Shown here piece by piece: positions 44,229-52,926 of a stretch of 64,000 bases of DNA. The position numbers and the translations under genes were made by a program. The notes under the pieces are model-generated. The model was not told the origin of the DNA and made no database searches. It worked only from the letters and a program-made list of their open reading frames with translations. Numbering within the stretch: the stretch's first letter is position 1; every line of letters begins with the position of its first letter. Source of the stretch: Oxalobacteraceae bacterium AB_14 (lineage in GTDB: Bacteria > Pseudomonadota > Gammaproteobacteria > Burkholderiales > Burkholderiaceae_D); contig KB906725.1 in the NCBI GenBank assembly GCA_000381565.1, forward strand, positions 2,775,093 through 2,839,092, read 5' to 3'.

Positions 44229-45362
44229 TCACACGCTGCGCAGCGGCTTGCTGTAGCGCGTGGCGCGGCGGATCGCCGGGTGTTTGCCCGGCGCGTGCGC
44301 CAGCGCCTCCTGCGCGCGGTCGTAGCCATACCGCCACTGGTCGTTCATGTGCTGGACGAAGGTGTCGTAGGTCGGCGGCATCGCCAGCTCGATGCGGTTG
44401 CGGCGCCAGTCCAGCTTTTGCTGCAACTGCTGCTTGGCCAGCACCAGCGACACGTCCGAAGAGTCGATGCGCATGTCGGCCAGGTGGGTGTTGGCGTAGC
44501 GCAGGCGCGCATTGCCGTCGATGCCCAGCACCGAGCGCCAGGCGGGTATCGCGAACACCTGGTCGAAGGCTTCCTTGAACTCCATGACCACCTCCGCGCC
44601 CAGCCGGCGCGCGATCTCCACCGGGAACAGATCCAGCACGCCGCCGATGTACTCCTGGCCGCGATGCCGCTGGCAGCGGAAGTAGATCATGTCGGCGACG
44701 GAGATGCGGGCGGCGTCGGTCAGCGGCACGCCGCCGTCGATCAGCAAGTCGTGCGCGATCGCGTGCTGGCCCCAGCGGGCGTCGCTCAGCGGCGACTGCA
44801 TGTTGTGCAGCAGCGCCGCTGCCTGTTCGCCGCAGAACACCGTTTGCGCGAACAGCTTGCGTCCGGCGCGCGCCTGGCCCACTTGCGATTCGTCGAACAG
44901 CAGCTTGCCGCCGATGATGGCCACATCCACGTCCGGCGTGCCGGTGGCGGGCGGGAAGGGCAGCTGCGGCGGAATCTCGAACAGGTAGTCGCCGAACAGG
45001 TCGGGGATCACTGGCGCCCTGGCGGTCGACAGCTTGCGCTTGGCGGCGCGCATCAAGCTGCCCATCAGGTCCGCGCGCTGGCTCGATTTCAGGCTGCACC
45101 AGAACTGGTACATCTCCGGCGACGACAGCCAGTCGCGCTGCGCTTGCGGGTCGGGCAGGTTGTGGATGATGGTGGCGGCGATCGCGCCGCCGCAGCTGGC
45201 CAGCAGCACATCGGGAGCGCGTTCCGCCTGCCGCAGCGCGGCGTACATGCCGATGTAAATGCCAAAACGGAAACCGCCACCGCCCAGCACCATGCAGCGT
45301 TTATACGGTTTATATGATTGTTGCCAAGATTGAATTTGTGCTTGCGTCATAAATCGAACCAT
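44229..45362 (-). CDS. Patatin-like protein with Cys at the nucleophile position
   Basis: A protein of about 377 residues (373 if the ATG four codons downstream is used). The glycine-rich oxyanion loop is MVLGGGGFRFGIYIG. The place of G-x-S-x-G is filled by LLASCGGAIAAT, so Cys57 aligns with the usual Ser. The catalytic Asp motif is kept (LLIDGGVPL). The rest, including DLFGDYLFEIPPQLPF and DMIYFRCQRHRGQEYIGGVL, follows the family only loosely. It could be a Cys-based acyl hydrolase or an inactive member. No signal peptide. The stop abuts the stop of the convergent cNMP-binding gene. Confidence 0.75.
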   Translation of the reverse strand: MVRFMTQAQIQSWQQSYKPYKRCMVLGGGGFRFGIYIGMYAALRQAERAPDVLLASCGGAIAATIIHNLPDPQAQRDWLSSPEMYQFWCSLKSSQRADLMGSLMRAAKRKLSTARAPVIPDLFGDYLFEIPPQLPFPPATGTPDVDVAIIGGKLLFDESQVGQARAGRKLFAQTVFCGEQAAALLHNMQSPLSDARWGQHAIAHDLLIDGGVPLTDAARISVADMIYFRCQRHRGQEYIGGVLDLFPVEIARRLGAEVVMEFKEAFDQVFAIPAWRSVLGIDGNARLRYANTHLADMRIDSSDVSLVLAKQQLQQKLDWRRNRIELAMPPTYDTFVQHMNDQWRYGYDRAQEALAHAPGKHPAIRRATRYSKPLRSV

Positions 45363-45375
45363 ACCACAACAGGCC

Positions 45376-46479
45376 TCACAGGCTTGTGCGCCGTGTCCGG
45401 CGCAGCGCTGCGTTGGCCGGTTCCGAGACGTAGCGGGCGACGAGGGCGGCGGCCAGCGCCGTCAGGCACAGGAACAGCAGCAGCCATGGCAGCCTGGCGC
45501 CGTAGCTCAGGTGCGCCTTGTCCACCACGTTGCGCATGCCCGCCAGGACGATGATGTGGAACAGGTAGATCTCGTAGCTATGCCGGCCGAACCAGCGCAG
45601 CACCGAGCGGCGCGGCGCGCGCGCCGCCGCCGTCACCTTTGCCGAACTGCCCAGCAGGAAAACAGCGCTCGCCAGCGCAACCAGCGTGAAGCCGAAGACC
45701 TGGTGGCCGTCGATGCCGCGCAGGTACAGCGCCGCCAGCGCGATGCCGCCCGCGATGCGCAGCACGCGTCCCTGGCGCGCGTTCGGCACCTCACGCTGCG
45801 CCAGCAGCGCCGTCAGGCAGCCGATGGCGATGGCGTCGAAGCAGGCCAGGTAGCCGTACATGAAATAGATCTCGTTGTCGGCATGCTGGCCGCGGTAGAT
45901 CGGCCCGGCGACGATGGCCGCGCAGCACAGCAGCACGATCAGCCAGTTGCGGCGCAACAGCAGGCACGACAGGGGCAGCAGCAGGTAGAACATCTCTTCG
46001 ACCGACAGCGACCAGTACACATTGAGGCAGTAGTTGAAGTAGCCGGCGGTTTGCATCAGCTGATTGTGCCAGAACGTCAGCACCGATCCGGCGGCGATGA
46101 AGAAGTAGCTGGCCGGCCGGTCCAGGTCGCCGTCGGCGTTGGAGAAGAACGGCACGTCGAAACTGCCCAGCACCACGATGATCGCCAACGCCAGCAGCAG
46201 GCAAGGCATGATGCGCGCGAAACGGTATAAATAGAATGTACGACTATCGATCTGCGCCAGACTGCCCCAGCGCCGCAGCGATGTCGACGTAATCAGGTAG
46301 CCGGACACGGTGAAGAACATTGTCACGCCGAAGTTCCCCTGCAGCGCCGCGCGCAGCAGCCAGGTGGGCAGGATGTCGCCCAGCGGGCTGTTTTTCAATC
46401 CGTAGGCCAGCGTAAAGTGCAGCACCAGCACGCACAGGATGGCGACGCCGCGCAGGGTGTCGATATGCTGGTTTCTCAT
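45376..46479 (-). CDS. Acyltransferase 3 family membrane protein
   Basis: A 367-residue integral membrane O-acyltransferase (OafA/NodX type). It begins NQHIDTLRGVAILCVLVLHF, holding the family's conserved His near residue 23. Later GNFGVTMFFTVSGYLIT, RFARIMPCLLLALAI and VYWSLSVEEMFYLLLPL are typical, with about ten membrane segments and a conserved SVEE. It acetylates or succinylates a surface polysaccharide. I use the ATG at 46479, 14 bases after the TonB-receptor stop, so the two genes are likely co-transcribed. Confidence 0.88.
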   Translation of the reverse strand: MRNQHIDTLRGVAILCVLVLHFTLAYGLKNSPLGDILPTWLLRAALQGNFGVTMFFTVSGYLITSTSLRRWGSLAQIDSRTFYLYRFARIMPCLLLALAIIVVLGSFDVPFFSNADGDLDRPASYFFIAAGSVLTFWHNQLMQTAGYFNYCLNVYWSLSVEEMFYLLLPLSCLLLRRNWLIVLLCCAAIVAGPIYRGQHADNEIYFMYGYLACFDAIAIGCLTALLAQREVPNARQGRVLRIAGGIALAALYLRGIDGHQVFGFTLVALASAVFLLGSSAKVTAAARAPRRSVLRWFGRHSYEIYLFHIIVLAGMRNVVDKAHLSYGARLPWLLLFLCLTALAAALVARYVSEPANAALRRTRRTSL

Positions 46480-46493
46480 TGGTCGATATCCGT

Positions 46494-48617
46494 TCAAAGT
46501 TGATGTTCCAGCAGGATGCGCAGCGTGGCGCTGGTCGGCGTTTGCGAGACGCGGTAGCGGCGGCCAGCCTCATTGACGTATTCGTGCGATTCGCTGGACT
46601 GCTGGCGCAGCAGGTTGCTGGCCGAGATGCGCAACTGCGTCTTCGCATCCATTTTCCACAGGCCATACAGATCCAGCTCGCGTTTCGGGCTGGTGCTCAT
46701 TTGCACCAGCGCCGATTGCCGCACCGGGCCGCCGGCCTGGTAGTTCAGGTTTCCTCCGAAGGTCCACGCCGCGTCGGGCAGGCGATAGTCGGCGCCCAGG
46801 TTGGCCGTGAACGGCACCTGATTCTCGAGACGGTTGTTCGGCCCCGGAACGCTGTCCATCCGCGACCAGTTGCGCGCCAGGTTGGCGCGCAGGTCCAGCT
46901 TGGAAGACAGCGGCAGCTTGGCTTCGAGCTCGATGCCACGCACGCTGGCGCTGCCGCTGTTGAAGGGCGCCTCGACCCACTCGCCGTCCTGCTGGAACAA
47001 GCGGGTCAAGGTCACGTCGCGGATGCGCCGCACATAGGTGCTGGCGCCGAGCAGCGCGCCGGCGCCGAGATAGTGTTCGTAGGCGGCGTCCAGGCCCCAG
47101 GCCAGCTCCGGCCGCAGATTGGGATTGCCCTGTTCGTCGGGATTGGTCTGGTTATTGTTGTTGTCGTTGGTGTAGCGGCGCGGCACCAGCTGGGCCAGGG
47201 GCGGCGCCTTGTAGGTGCGGCTCAGTGCAAACCGCAGCACGTCCTTGTTCGGCAACTGGTAGCGCGATTGCAGCGAAGGGCTCCACACCTGCGAGCGCAA
47301 GTCCAGCGCGTCGGGCGCATTGGCGGCGTCGGCGCGGCTGGAGGTGGACAGGCTTTCGTGGCGCAGGCCCAGGTACAGCGAATAGCGCCCGGTGACCTGC
47401 CATTCGTCCTGCGCGAACCAGGCCAGCCGATTGACGTTGGCGCGGTAGTCGGCGTTGTTGCTGCCGGTCTGCGCGCCATTGGCGTCGAACAGGGTTTCGC
47501 TGCGGTCTTCGTTGCGCACGGCATGGCTGGCGTCCCAGCCCAGCGCAATCGCATGCCGCTCGCCGACCGGATGGCGGTAGGTGCCGCTGGCCGTCACGCT
47601 GGTCTCCGACGGCCCGGAATCGACGTGATGGCGGCCGGCGGGCTTGCCGTCGGCGTCCATGCCGTTGAAATCGAAGCCGCCCTTGCGGCGGTTGTCGCTC
47701 AGTCCCAGTTTGGTTTCCAGCCTGGCGCCGCCCTCCAGCAGGTGCGTCCAATTCAGGTCGCTGCGCAGCGTGCTGAAGTTGGCCGCGAAATGGTGCAGGC
47801 TGCGCGGAAATTCGCTGTGCGGGCCGACGACCGCGGTCTCGGCCTCGCTGTGCAGCTTGTCGAGGCGGCGCAGATTGGCGAAGCCCAGCCAGGTCAGCGT
47901 GTCGCCGCCGGCGAAGGTCCAGTTGAGGCGCGGCGTGACGGTGAGGGTGTCGGCACGGCCGGATTCCACCTTGGCCGTGCGGCGTTGCTCGATCAGGGCG
48001 CCGCTGGCATTGCTCAGTTCCTCAAGGTCGTTGAAGGTCGCCGCGCTGCGGTTGCGCGTCAGCGTCGCGGCCAGGCTGTAGGAGTAGCGGCCGTCCTGGT
48101 CCGACAGCGTGGCCGACAGCGCCGGCGTGGTGACGCCCGCGTGCCGCGCCAGGCTGGCGCTCACCGTGCGCTGGCCGCGCCGGATGGCTTTCTTGAGGAT
48201 GATGTTGATCGCGCCGGCCACCGCCTGGTTGCTGAATTCCGCCGTGGCGCTGCGCATGATGTCGATCCGTTCGATCATCTCGGGTTCGATGGTGTCGAGC
48301 GAAAAGCCCGCCGCCACAGGCTCGCCGTTCAGCATGATCTGCGTGTAGCCGTTGCCCAGGCCGCGCATGCTGATCGTGCCGCCCCGTCCGGGAACGCCGC
48401 TGATGCTGATGCCGGGCAGGCGTTTCAGCACGTCGGCCAGCGTCTGGTCGCCCTGGCGCACGATGTCCTCGTGGTTGACGGTGATGCTGGTGGTGGTTTC
48501 GCGCTGGCGCTGGTCGGCGCGCTGGCCGCTGACTTTCACTTGCTGCGGCTCGCTGTCGGCGGCGTGCGCGCTGGCGGCGACCAGCAGCAGGCTGCCGGCG
48601 ATTTGGGATAGCTGCAT
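46494..48617 (-). CDS. TonB-dependent outer-membrane receptor
   Basis: A 707-residue TonB-dependent receptor: signal peptide (QLSQIAGSLLLVAASAHAAD), TonB-box-like QQVKVSGQ, plug domain (about 40-150; GISISGVPGRGGTISMRGL, NQAVAGAINIILKKA) and a barrel ending TLRILLEHQL. The length and the plug style (RGLGNGYTQIMLNGEP) resemble receptors for siderophores or peptides rather than the large glycan type. It lies 90 bases after the M56-M23 gene and is followed by the acyltransferase, so it may belong to the BlaI-controlled transcript. Ligand unknown. Confidence 0.9.
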   Translation of the reverse strand: MQLSQIAGSLLLVAASAHAADSEPQQVKVSGQRADQRQRETTTSITVNHEDIVRQGDQTLADVLKRLPGISISGVPGRGGTISMRGLGNGYTQIMLNGEPVAAGFSLDTIEPEMIERIDIMRSATAEFSNQAVAGAINIILKKAIRRGQRTVSASLARHAGVTTPALSATLSDQDGRYSYSLAATLTRNRSAATFNDLEELSNASGALIEQRRTAKVESGRADTLTVTPRLNWTFAGGDTLTWLGFANLRRLDKLHSEAETAVVGPHSEFPRSLHHFAANFSTLRSDLNWTHLLEGGARLETKLGLSDNRRKGGFDFNGMDADGKPAGRHHVDSGPSETSVTASGTYRHPVGERHAIALGWDASHAVRNEDRSETLFDANGAQTGSNNADYRANVNRLAWFAQDEWQVTGRYSLYLGLRHESLSTSSRADAANAPDALDLRSQVWSPSLQSRYQLPNKDVLRFALSRTYKAPPLAQLVPRRYTNDNNNNQTNPDEQGNPNLRPELAWGLDAAYEHYLGAGALLGASTYVRRIRDVTLTRLFQQDGEWVEAPFNSGSASVRGIELEAKLPLSSKLDLRANLARNWSRMDSVPGPNNRLENQVPFTANLGADYRLPDAAWTFGGNLNYQAGGPVRQSALVQMSTSPKRELDLYGLWKMDAKTQLRISASNLLRQQSSESHEYVNEAGRRYRVSQTPTSATLRILLEHQL

Positions 48618-48707
48618 ATTTTTTCCTTGTCTTCAAAAACGCGGGCGACAGTTCCCACCCGCCGCAGCGTGGGTGGCTGCGGCTTGGCGGGCGTCGGTGG
48701 CGTTGGG

Positions 48708-50312
48708 TTAGTAGCCTTGCTGCTGTTGGCGCAGACGCAGGGCGCGTTTGGTGGTGTAGGCGTCCAGTTTGGCCAGCTTGGTGGCCGGGTTGATGAATTG
48801 CTCGTCCTGCCGGACTTCGAAGTGCAGGTGCGGGCCGGTGGCGAAGCCGGTCTCGCCGACGGTGCCGATCTGCTGCCCGGCTTCCACCGTGGCGCCGGTT
48901 TTGACGTTCATGCTGGTCAGGTGGGCGTACAGGGTGCGCTGTGCGCCGTGCTGCAGGATCACAGTCTTCCCGTAGCGGCCGGCGTTTTCGATCAACACGC
49001 CTGCGCTGACAACCACGCCGCCGGCCACCGCACGCACCGGCGTGCCGGCCGGCGCCGCGATGTCGATGCCCTTGTGCGGCGTTGCCAGCACGGTGCGGCG
49101 CACGCCGAACAGGCCGGTGACGCGCATCTTGTCGAGCGGGTAGCGCCAGGCGGCTTCGGTGGGCGTTGTTGCTGGCGGCGGATCGGCAGGCGAGGGCGCG
49201 GCGTGCGGTTGCTGGCCGGTGTTGAAGGCCAGCGCCGGTTGCAGCATGGCGCCGCCGGCCAGCACGGCCGCCATCAGGGCGGCGATGCTCCAGCCGACCG
49301 CGCTGCTGAGCACCGGCAGCGCCGCCTGCTGCATCTGGCGGATACGCGCGGCGGCGGTGGCGCCGTCGATGCCGCCGAACGCCACGCCGCCGGTCGGCAT
49401 GGCGGCCGTTTGCGCTTTCCATTGCAGCAGCAGGGCGGCGGCGTATTGTTTGCGCTGCTGTTGCGGGCGGCCCGCCAGCACGCGCTGGTCGCAGATCAGC
49501 TCCAGCGCCCATTCCATCTTGTCGTTCATCCAGCGCAGCGCAGGATTGAACCAGAATACCGTTTGCAGCAGGGCCGCCGCGCCCAGGCACAGCGGATCGC
49601 GCGCGCGCCAGTGGTGCAGTTCGTGGGCGATGACCATGTGCTGCTGCTCGGCGCTGAAGCCGCGCAGATGGCGCGGTAGCAGCAGCACCGGGCGCCGCGC
49701 GCCGACCAGCATCGGCGATATGGCGGCCTCGGTTTCCATCACGGTCAGGCGGTGGCGGGCGACGTCCGCCAGCTGGGCGCCGTCGAACGCGCCGTGCGCC
49801 AGCAAATCCTGCGGCGACAGGCGCCGCGAGGCGGCCAGCAAGCCGCGCCAGACGCGCCGCGCGCGCAGCCGGCGCGCCAGCATCCACGCCAGGCCGGCAG
49901 CATAGACCAAGGTCCACAGCGCGGGCAGGAACAGGGTGAGCGGCGGCAGGTCGAGATCGCCGGCGCTGGCATCGGGTTCCGCTGCGTCGGCGCCGGGCAT
50001 CATGTCGCCCGAGCGGGCGGCGGAGCCGCGATCTCCCGCCAGCGCCGGCAGCCCGGCGCGGATGGCCGAGGCTTCGGCCGCGCTCAGCGTCACGGTCGGC
50101 GCCAGGCTGTGTTGCGCGCTGTGCGGCAGCAGTGCCAGCAGCGCGGCGCCGGCGGTCACCGCTTGCGCCGCCAGCCACAGCGCGCGCCGCGGCAGCAAGG
50201 CCGGCCAGCGCGGCAGCGCGAGCGCCAGCAGCGCCCACACCAGCGCGCCCGCCAGCAGGCAACTGACGCTGGCCAGCATCCATTTGAACAGCATCACATA
50301 GGCCAGCATCAT
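48708..50312 (-). CDS. BlaR1/MecR1-type M56 metalloprotease fused to an M23 (LytM) endopeptidase
   Basis: A 534-residue membrane protein. The N-terminal half has M56 membrane segments (about 8-70 and 125-147), then zinc site VIAHELHHW (His230-His234) and the third ligand Glu in ELICDQRV. After another membrane segment near 330-350 a Pro-rich linker leads to an M23 domain with His413 and Asp417 in HKGIDIAAP and the HxH pair His495/His497 in GPHLHFEVR. Both active sites look complete. In BlaR1 the C-terminal part is a beta-lactam sensor; here a peptidoglycan-peptidase domain takes its place. Its ATG overlaps the BlaI stop (ATGA). Confidence 0.9.
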   Translation of the reverse strand: MMLAYVMLFKWMLASVSCLLAGALVWALLALALPRWPALLPRRALWLAAQAVTAGAALLALLPHSAQHSLAPTVTLSAAEASAIRAGLPALAGDRGSAARSGDMMPGADAAEPDASAGDLDLPPLTLFLPALWTLVYAAGLAWMLARRLRARRVWRGLLAASRRLSPQDLLAHGAFDGAQLADVARHRLTVMETEAAISPMLVGARRPVLLLPRHLRGFSAEQQHMVIAHELHHWRARDPLCLGAAALLQTVFWFNPALRWMNDKMEWALELICDQRVLAGRPQQQRKQYAAALLLQWKAQTAAMPTGGVAFGGIDGATAAARIRQMQQAALPVLSSAVGWSIAALMAAVLAGGAMLQPALAFNTGQQPHAAPSPADPPPATTPTEAAWRYPLDKMRVTGLFGVRRTVLATPHKGIDIAAPAGTPVRAVAGGVVVSAGVLIENAGRYGKTVILQHGAQRTLYAHLTSMNVKTGATVEAGQQIGTVGETGFATGPHLHFEVRQDEQFINPATKLAKLDAYTTKRALRLRQQQQGY

Positions 50313-50704
50313 GGCTTGCCGGCCTCGTCGGACGGCCAGTCCTGCAGCATCTGTTCCAGCTGCGCCAGTTCAGCCTGATCGACCAGCTTGCTGCCGGTGA
50401 ACATGGTGACCGGCAGCGGCGCCGCCATTTCCATCACGCGGGTGCCGAAGTCGCGGGCGAAGGCGGCCAGCGTGCCGACTTTTTCCAGCCGCGCGCTGTA
50501 GACGTTGACGCCGTGCGCCGTGTGCTGGGCCAGCATCTGCTTGTCGAGCATGCGGTCCAGCGTCTTGCGGGTGGAGGAGAACGACCAGCCCAGTTCGTCG
50601 GCGACGGCGTCGTGCAGTTCGCGCGCGCTCAGCGGCTGCTGTTTCCATAGTGCCTTGAGCAAGGTCAGCTCGCTGACGGACGGGATGGGAATGGACGTGG
50701 ACAT
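50309..50704 (-). CDS. BlaI/MecI/CopY-family repressor
   Basis: A 131-residue winged-helix repressor: VSELTLLKALWKQQPLSARE, ELGWSFSSTRKTLDRMLDKQ (recognition helix region) and a C-terminal dimerisation part. The family's usual cleavage by a BlaR1-type protease lies in the region after the wing, here about residues 75-105. It is the first gene of a unit with the M56-M23 protein, which is probably its sensor-protease. An ACA-N2-TGT palindrome in its own promoter suggests autoregulation. Confidence 0.9.
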   Translation of the reverse strand: MSTSIPIPSVSELTLLKALWKQQPLSARELHDAVADELGWSFSSTRKTLDRMLDKQMLAQHTAHGVNVYSARLEKVGTLAAFARDFGTRVMEMAAPLPVTMFTGSKLVDQAELAQLEQMLQDWPSDEAGKP

Positions 50705-50733
50705 GGCTGGGCCTCTTTGCGACAGATGGGATG

Positions 50734-50763
50734 ATTATGCGACACATGTCGCGCGCCCGTCAA
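50734..50763 (-). promoter_or_regulatory. BlaI-unit promoter with operator palindrome in the spacer
   Basis: On the minus strand TTGACG (50758-50763) and CATAAT (50734-50739) are 18 bases apart. The perfect inverted repeat GCGACA-CA-TGTCGC (50739-50752) lies in the spacer. Its ACA-N2-TGT core matches BlaI/MecI-type operators. A third half-site GCGACA (50719-50724) lies 20 bases from the first, near the predicted transcription start. Confidence 0.75.
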
Positions 50764-50781
50764 TCTGTTGTCTAAAAATTT

Positions 50782-50816
50782 GTAACATTGCTTTATATTA
50801 ATTCTTTATATGTTAC
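50782..50816. promoter_or_regulatory. Inverted repeat upstream of the hemolysin-III gene
   Basis: GTAACAT (50782-50788) and ATGTTAC (50810-50816) are perfect complements two helical turns apart, in an AT-rich stretch of the 277-base gap between the divergent BlaI and hemolysin-III genes. It may be an operator; the cognate factor is unknown. TACAAT at about 50931 is a possible -10 for the plus-strand gene. Confidence 0.35.
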
Positions 50817-50981
50817 GATTAAGTTTTTGCTAATTGCCAATTCTGTACGGTCGTGCCGGACAGTCTGCAAGGTGGCGTGGCATGGGTCTTCGCTGGAAAC
50901 CGGCGGCACCGTTATGAAATGCGCTATACAATGCTTGGGGCCGCAGCTTCCCGCCGCTGCCTCACTGTATTGGAAACACAT

Positions 50982-51599
50982 ATGTATTACGGAGAGCGCT
51001 TCAACAGCATCACTCACACCGTGGGCGCCGCGCTCGCGGCCATCGGCGGCGCCTTGCTGATTGTGCTGGCGGCGCGCAGCGGCGACGCCTGGAAAGTGGT
51101 GAGCTTCAGCATCTATGCCGCCACACTGCTGGGCTTGTACCTGACGTCGACGCTGTACCACAGCCTGCGCGGGCGCGCCAAGGACGTGCTGCGGCAGATG
51201 GACTACTGCGCCATCTACCTGCTCATCGCCGGCAGCTACACGCCGTTCACGCTGGTCAGCCTGCGCGGGCCGTGGGGCTGGTCGCTGTTCGGCGTGGTCT
51301 GGGGCCTGGCACTGATCGGTATTTTGCAGGAAATCTGGTTTGCCAAGGGCGCGCGCGTCCTGTCGCTGCTCATTTACGTGGCGATGGGGTGGGTGGGCGT
51401 GATCGGCGCCAGCCCGCTGATCGACGCGCTGGGCTGGAGCGGCTTCGCCTGGCTGGCGGCCGGTGGCGTGGTGTACACGGTGGGCATCGCCTTCTTTGTC
51501 ACCGACCACAAATGGCGTTACGGCCACGGCGTCTGGCACTTGTTTGTGCTGGGCGGCAGCGCTTGCCATTTCGGCGCGGTCTTGCTGTATGTAGCGTGA
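50982..51599 (+). CDS. Hemolysin III / PAQR family membrane protein (YqfA-like)
   Basis: A 205-residue protein with seven predicted membrane segments. The PAQR metal-site motifs are present: NSITHTVGAALA near the start, LTSTLYHSLRG with Ser and His, MDYCAIYLLIAGSYTPF with Asp, and GVWHLFVLGGSACHF near the end. These give the S/H-D-HxxxH set of zinc-dependent hydrolases of this fold. Members maintain membrane fluidity; the hemolysin name is historical. The ATG at 50982 begins the family's usual N terminus; the frame is open upstream but without family features. Confidence 0.87.
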   Translation: MYYGERFNSITHTVGAALAAIGGALLIVLAARSGDAWKVVSFSIYAATLLGLYLTSTLYHSLRGRAKDVLRQMDYCAIYLLIAGSYTPFTLVSLRGPWGWSLFGVVWGLALIGILQEIWFAKGARVLSLLIYVAMGWVGVIGASPLIDALGWSGFAWLAAGGVVYTVGIAFFVTDHKWRYGHGVWHLFVLGGSACHFGAVLLYVA

Positions 51600-51639
51600 A
51601 GCACCTGTACAACTGTTGGATTTCGAGAGTAGAGCACCA

Positions 51640-52521
51640 GTGGATATTAATTCCGACGACCTGAAAACGTTTATCACCGTGATCGACAGCGGCACCCTCA
51701 GTGCCGCCTCGGTCCACCTCGGCCAGACCACGTCCGGCGTCAGCCGCGCGCTGTCGCGGCTGGAGGACAAGCTGGCGACGTCGCTGCTGACGCGCACCAC
51801 GCGCCGCATGGAACTGACCGAAGAGGGACACCTGTTCCTCGAACGCGCGCGCGCCATCCTCGGCGCCATGGAGGAAGCCGAGGAGTCGATCCGCATCCGC
51901 CGCCAGAAGCCGGCCGGACGCCTGTGCGTGGACGCCGCGTCGCCGTTCATGCTGCATTGCGTGGTGCCGCACATGGCCGAGTTCCGCGCCCTGTACCCGG
52001 AGATCAGGCTGGAGTTGAGCAGCAACGACCAGATCACCGATCTGATCGAGCACCGCACCGACATCGCCATCCGCATCGGCACGCTGACCGATTCGACCTT
52101 GCATGCGCGCGCGCTCACTTCGAGCCCGCTGCACGTGCTGGCCAGCCCGGACTACCTGCGCCGCCACGGCACGCCGGAAACGCCGCAGGACCTGGCGCGC
52201 CATTCGCTGATCGGCTTCGCCCAGTACGAGCAGGGCAACAACTGGCCGCTGCGCCATGCGGCCGGCAACAGCCTGCCGATCACGCCGTCGATCGCCGCCT
52301 CCAGCGGCGAGACGCTGCGCCAGCTGGCGCTGACCGGCCAGGGCGTGGTGTGCCTGGCGGACTTCATGACCCGCGCCGACATCGCGGCGGGCCGCCTGGT
52401 GCCGATCCTGGTGGACGCCAACACCGGCTACTGCCAGCAGATCCACGCGGTCTACTATCGCAACACGCAGCTGGCCCAGCGCATCAGCTGCTTCCTGGAG
52501 TTCCTGCAGCAAAAGCTCTGA
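51640..52521 (+). CDS. LysR-family transcriptional regulator
   Basis: A 293-residue LysR protein. The N-terminal winged helix is DINSDDLKTFITVIDSGTLS followed by ASVHLGQTTSGVSRALSRLE and a wing ending RTTRRMELTEEG. The effector domain (about 90-290) has GRLCVDAASPF and SGETLRQLALTGQGVVCLAD. The GTG at 51640 gives the standard start and length; a TTG at 51616 is less likely. No divergent target gene is next to it, so its regulon is unknown; it follows hemolysin III by 40 bases. Confidence 0.9.
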   Translation: MDINSDDLKTFITVIDSGTLSAASVHLGQTTSGVSRALSRLEDKLATSLLTRTTRRMELTEEGHLFLERARAILGAMEEAEESIRIRRQKPAGRLCVDAASPFMLHCVVPHMAEFRALYPEIRLELSSNDQITDLIEHRTDIAIRIGTLTDSTLHARALTSSPLHVLASPDYLRRHGTPETPQDLARHSLIGFAQYEQGNNWPLRHAAGNSLPITPSIAASSGETLRQLALTGQGVVCLADFMTRADIAAGRLVPILVDANTGYCQQIHAVYYRNTQLAQRISCFLEFLQQKL

Positions 52522-52527
52522 CGCCTC

Positions 52528-52574
52528 AAGTGTGCGGCGCCGTACAGATGGCGCTTCGGTGCGGCGCTACACTT
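52528..52574 (+). other. Bulged hairpin after the LysR gene
   Basis: AAGTGT (52528-52533) pairs with ACACTT (52569-52574), and GCGCCG (52537-52542) with CGGCGC (52562-52567). No T-run follows. It may contribute to transcript ending after the LysR gene. Confidence 0.35.
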
Positions 52575-52661
52575 GCCTTGCGTGCTCGGGAAAACCGGCA
52601 GCAGGTGAGCCGGTAGCCTCAAGTATCGGCACCAACAATGCGTCGCCGCCGGGAGGCCATC

Positions 52662-52820
52662 ATGTCGCAGACTACTCATCCATCGAAGTTTCTGGTGCGC
52701 GCCTACCTGCAGCGCCGCTCGCATGATGTCCAACCGCCGCCGACGCCGGAAGAGATCCGGCGCCAGCTGGGCTGGGGCATGCTGGTGTTTGAAGCCAAGG
52801 TCGGCAACGGCCGCTCCTGA
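52662..52820 (+). CDS. Small conserved-looking protein of unknown function (52 aa)
   Basis: A 52-residue protein reading KFLVRAYLQRRSHDVQPPPT then PEEIRRQLGWGML. A strong GGGAGG ribosome site lies five bases before the ATG at 52662, which makes expression likely. PPPTPEEIRRQLGW looks like a conserved helix-start motif, but I know no function. It lies alone between the LysR gene and the Lia-like operon. Confidence 0.65.
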   Translation: MSQTTHPSKFLVRAYLQRRSHDVQPPPTPEEIRRQLGWGMLVFEAKVGNGRS

Positions 52821-52926
52821 TCCGCTTTCGCCATTCACCGTCCCTTTTCCGCCGTTCGCCGAATAGCGGTTTCGCCGCCAGCCGTTCCCCGGTATTGTTA
52901 CATCCATACCGACTTGGGGGACTAAC

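Noticed and set aside
50309-50704. BlaI as evidence of a beta-lactamase operon.
   Set aside because: No beta-lactamase or PBP-type sensor domain is present; the partner protease carries an M23 domain instead.
50982-51599. Hemolysin III as a virulence toxin.
   Set aside because: The motifs are those of the PAQR membrane-hydrolase family; the toxin name is historical and there is no secretion signal.
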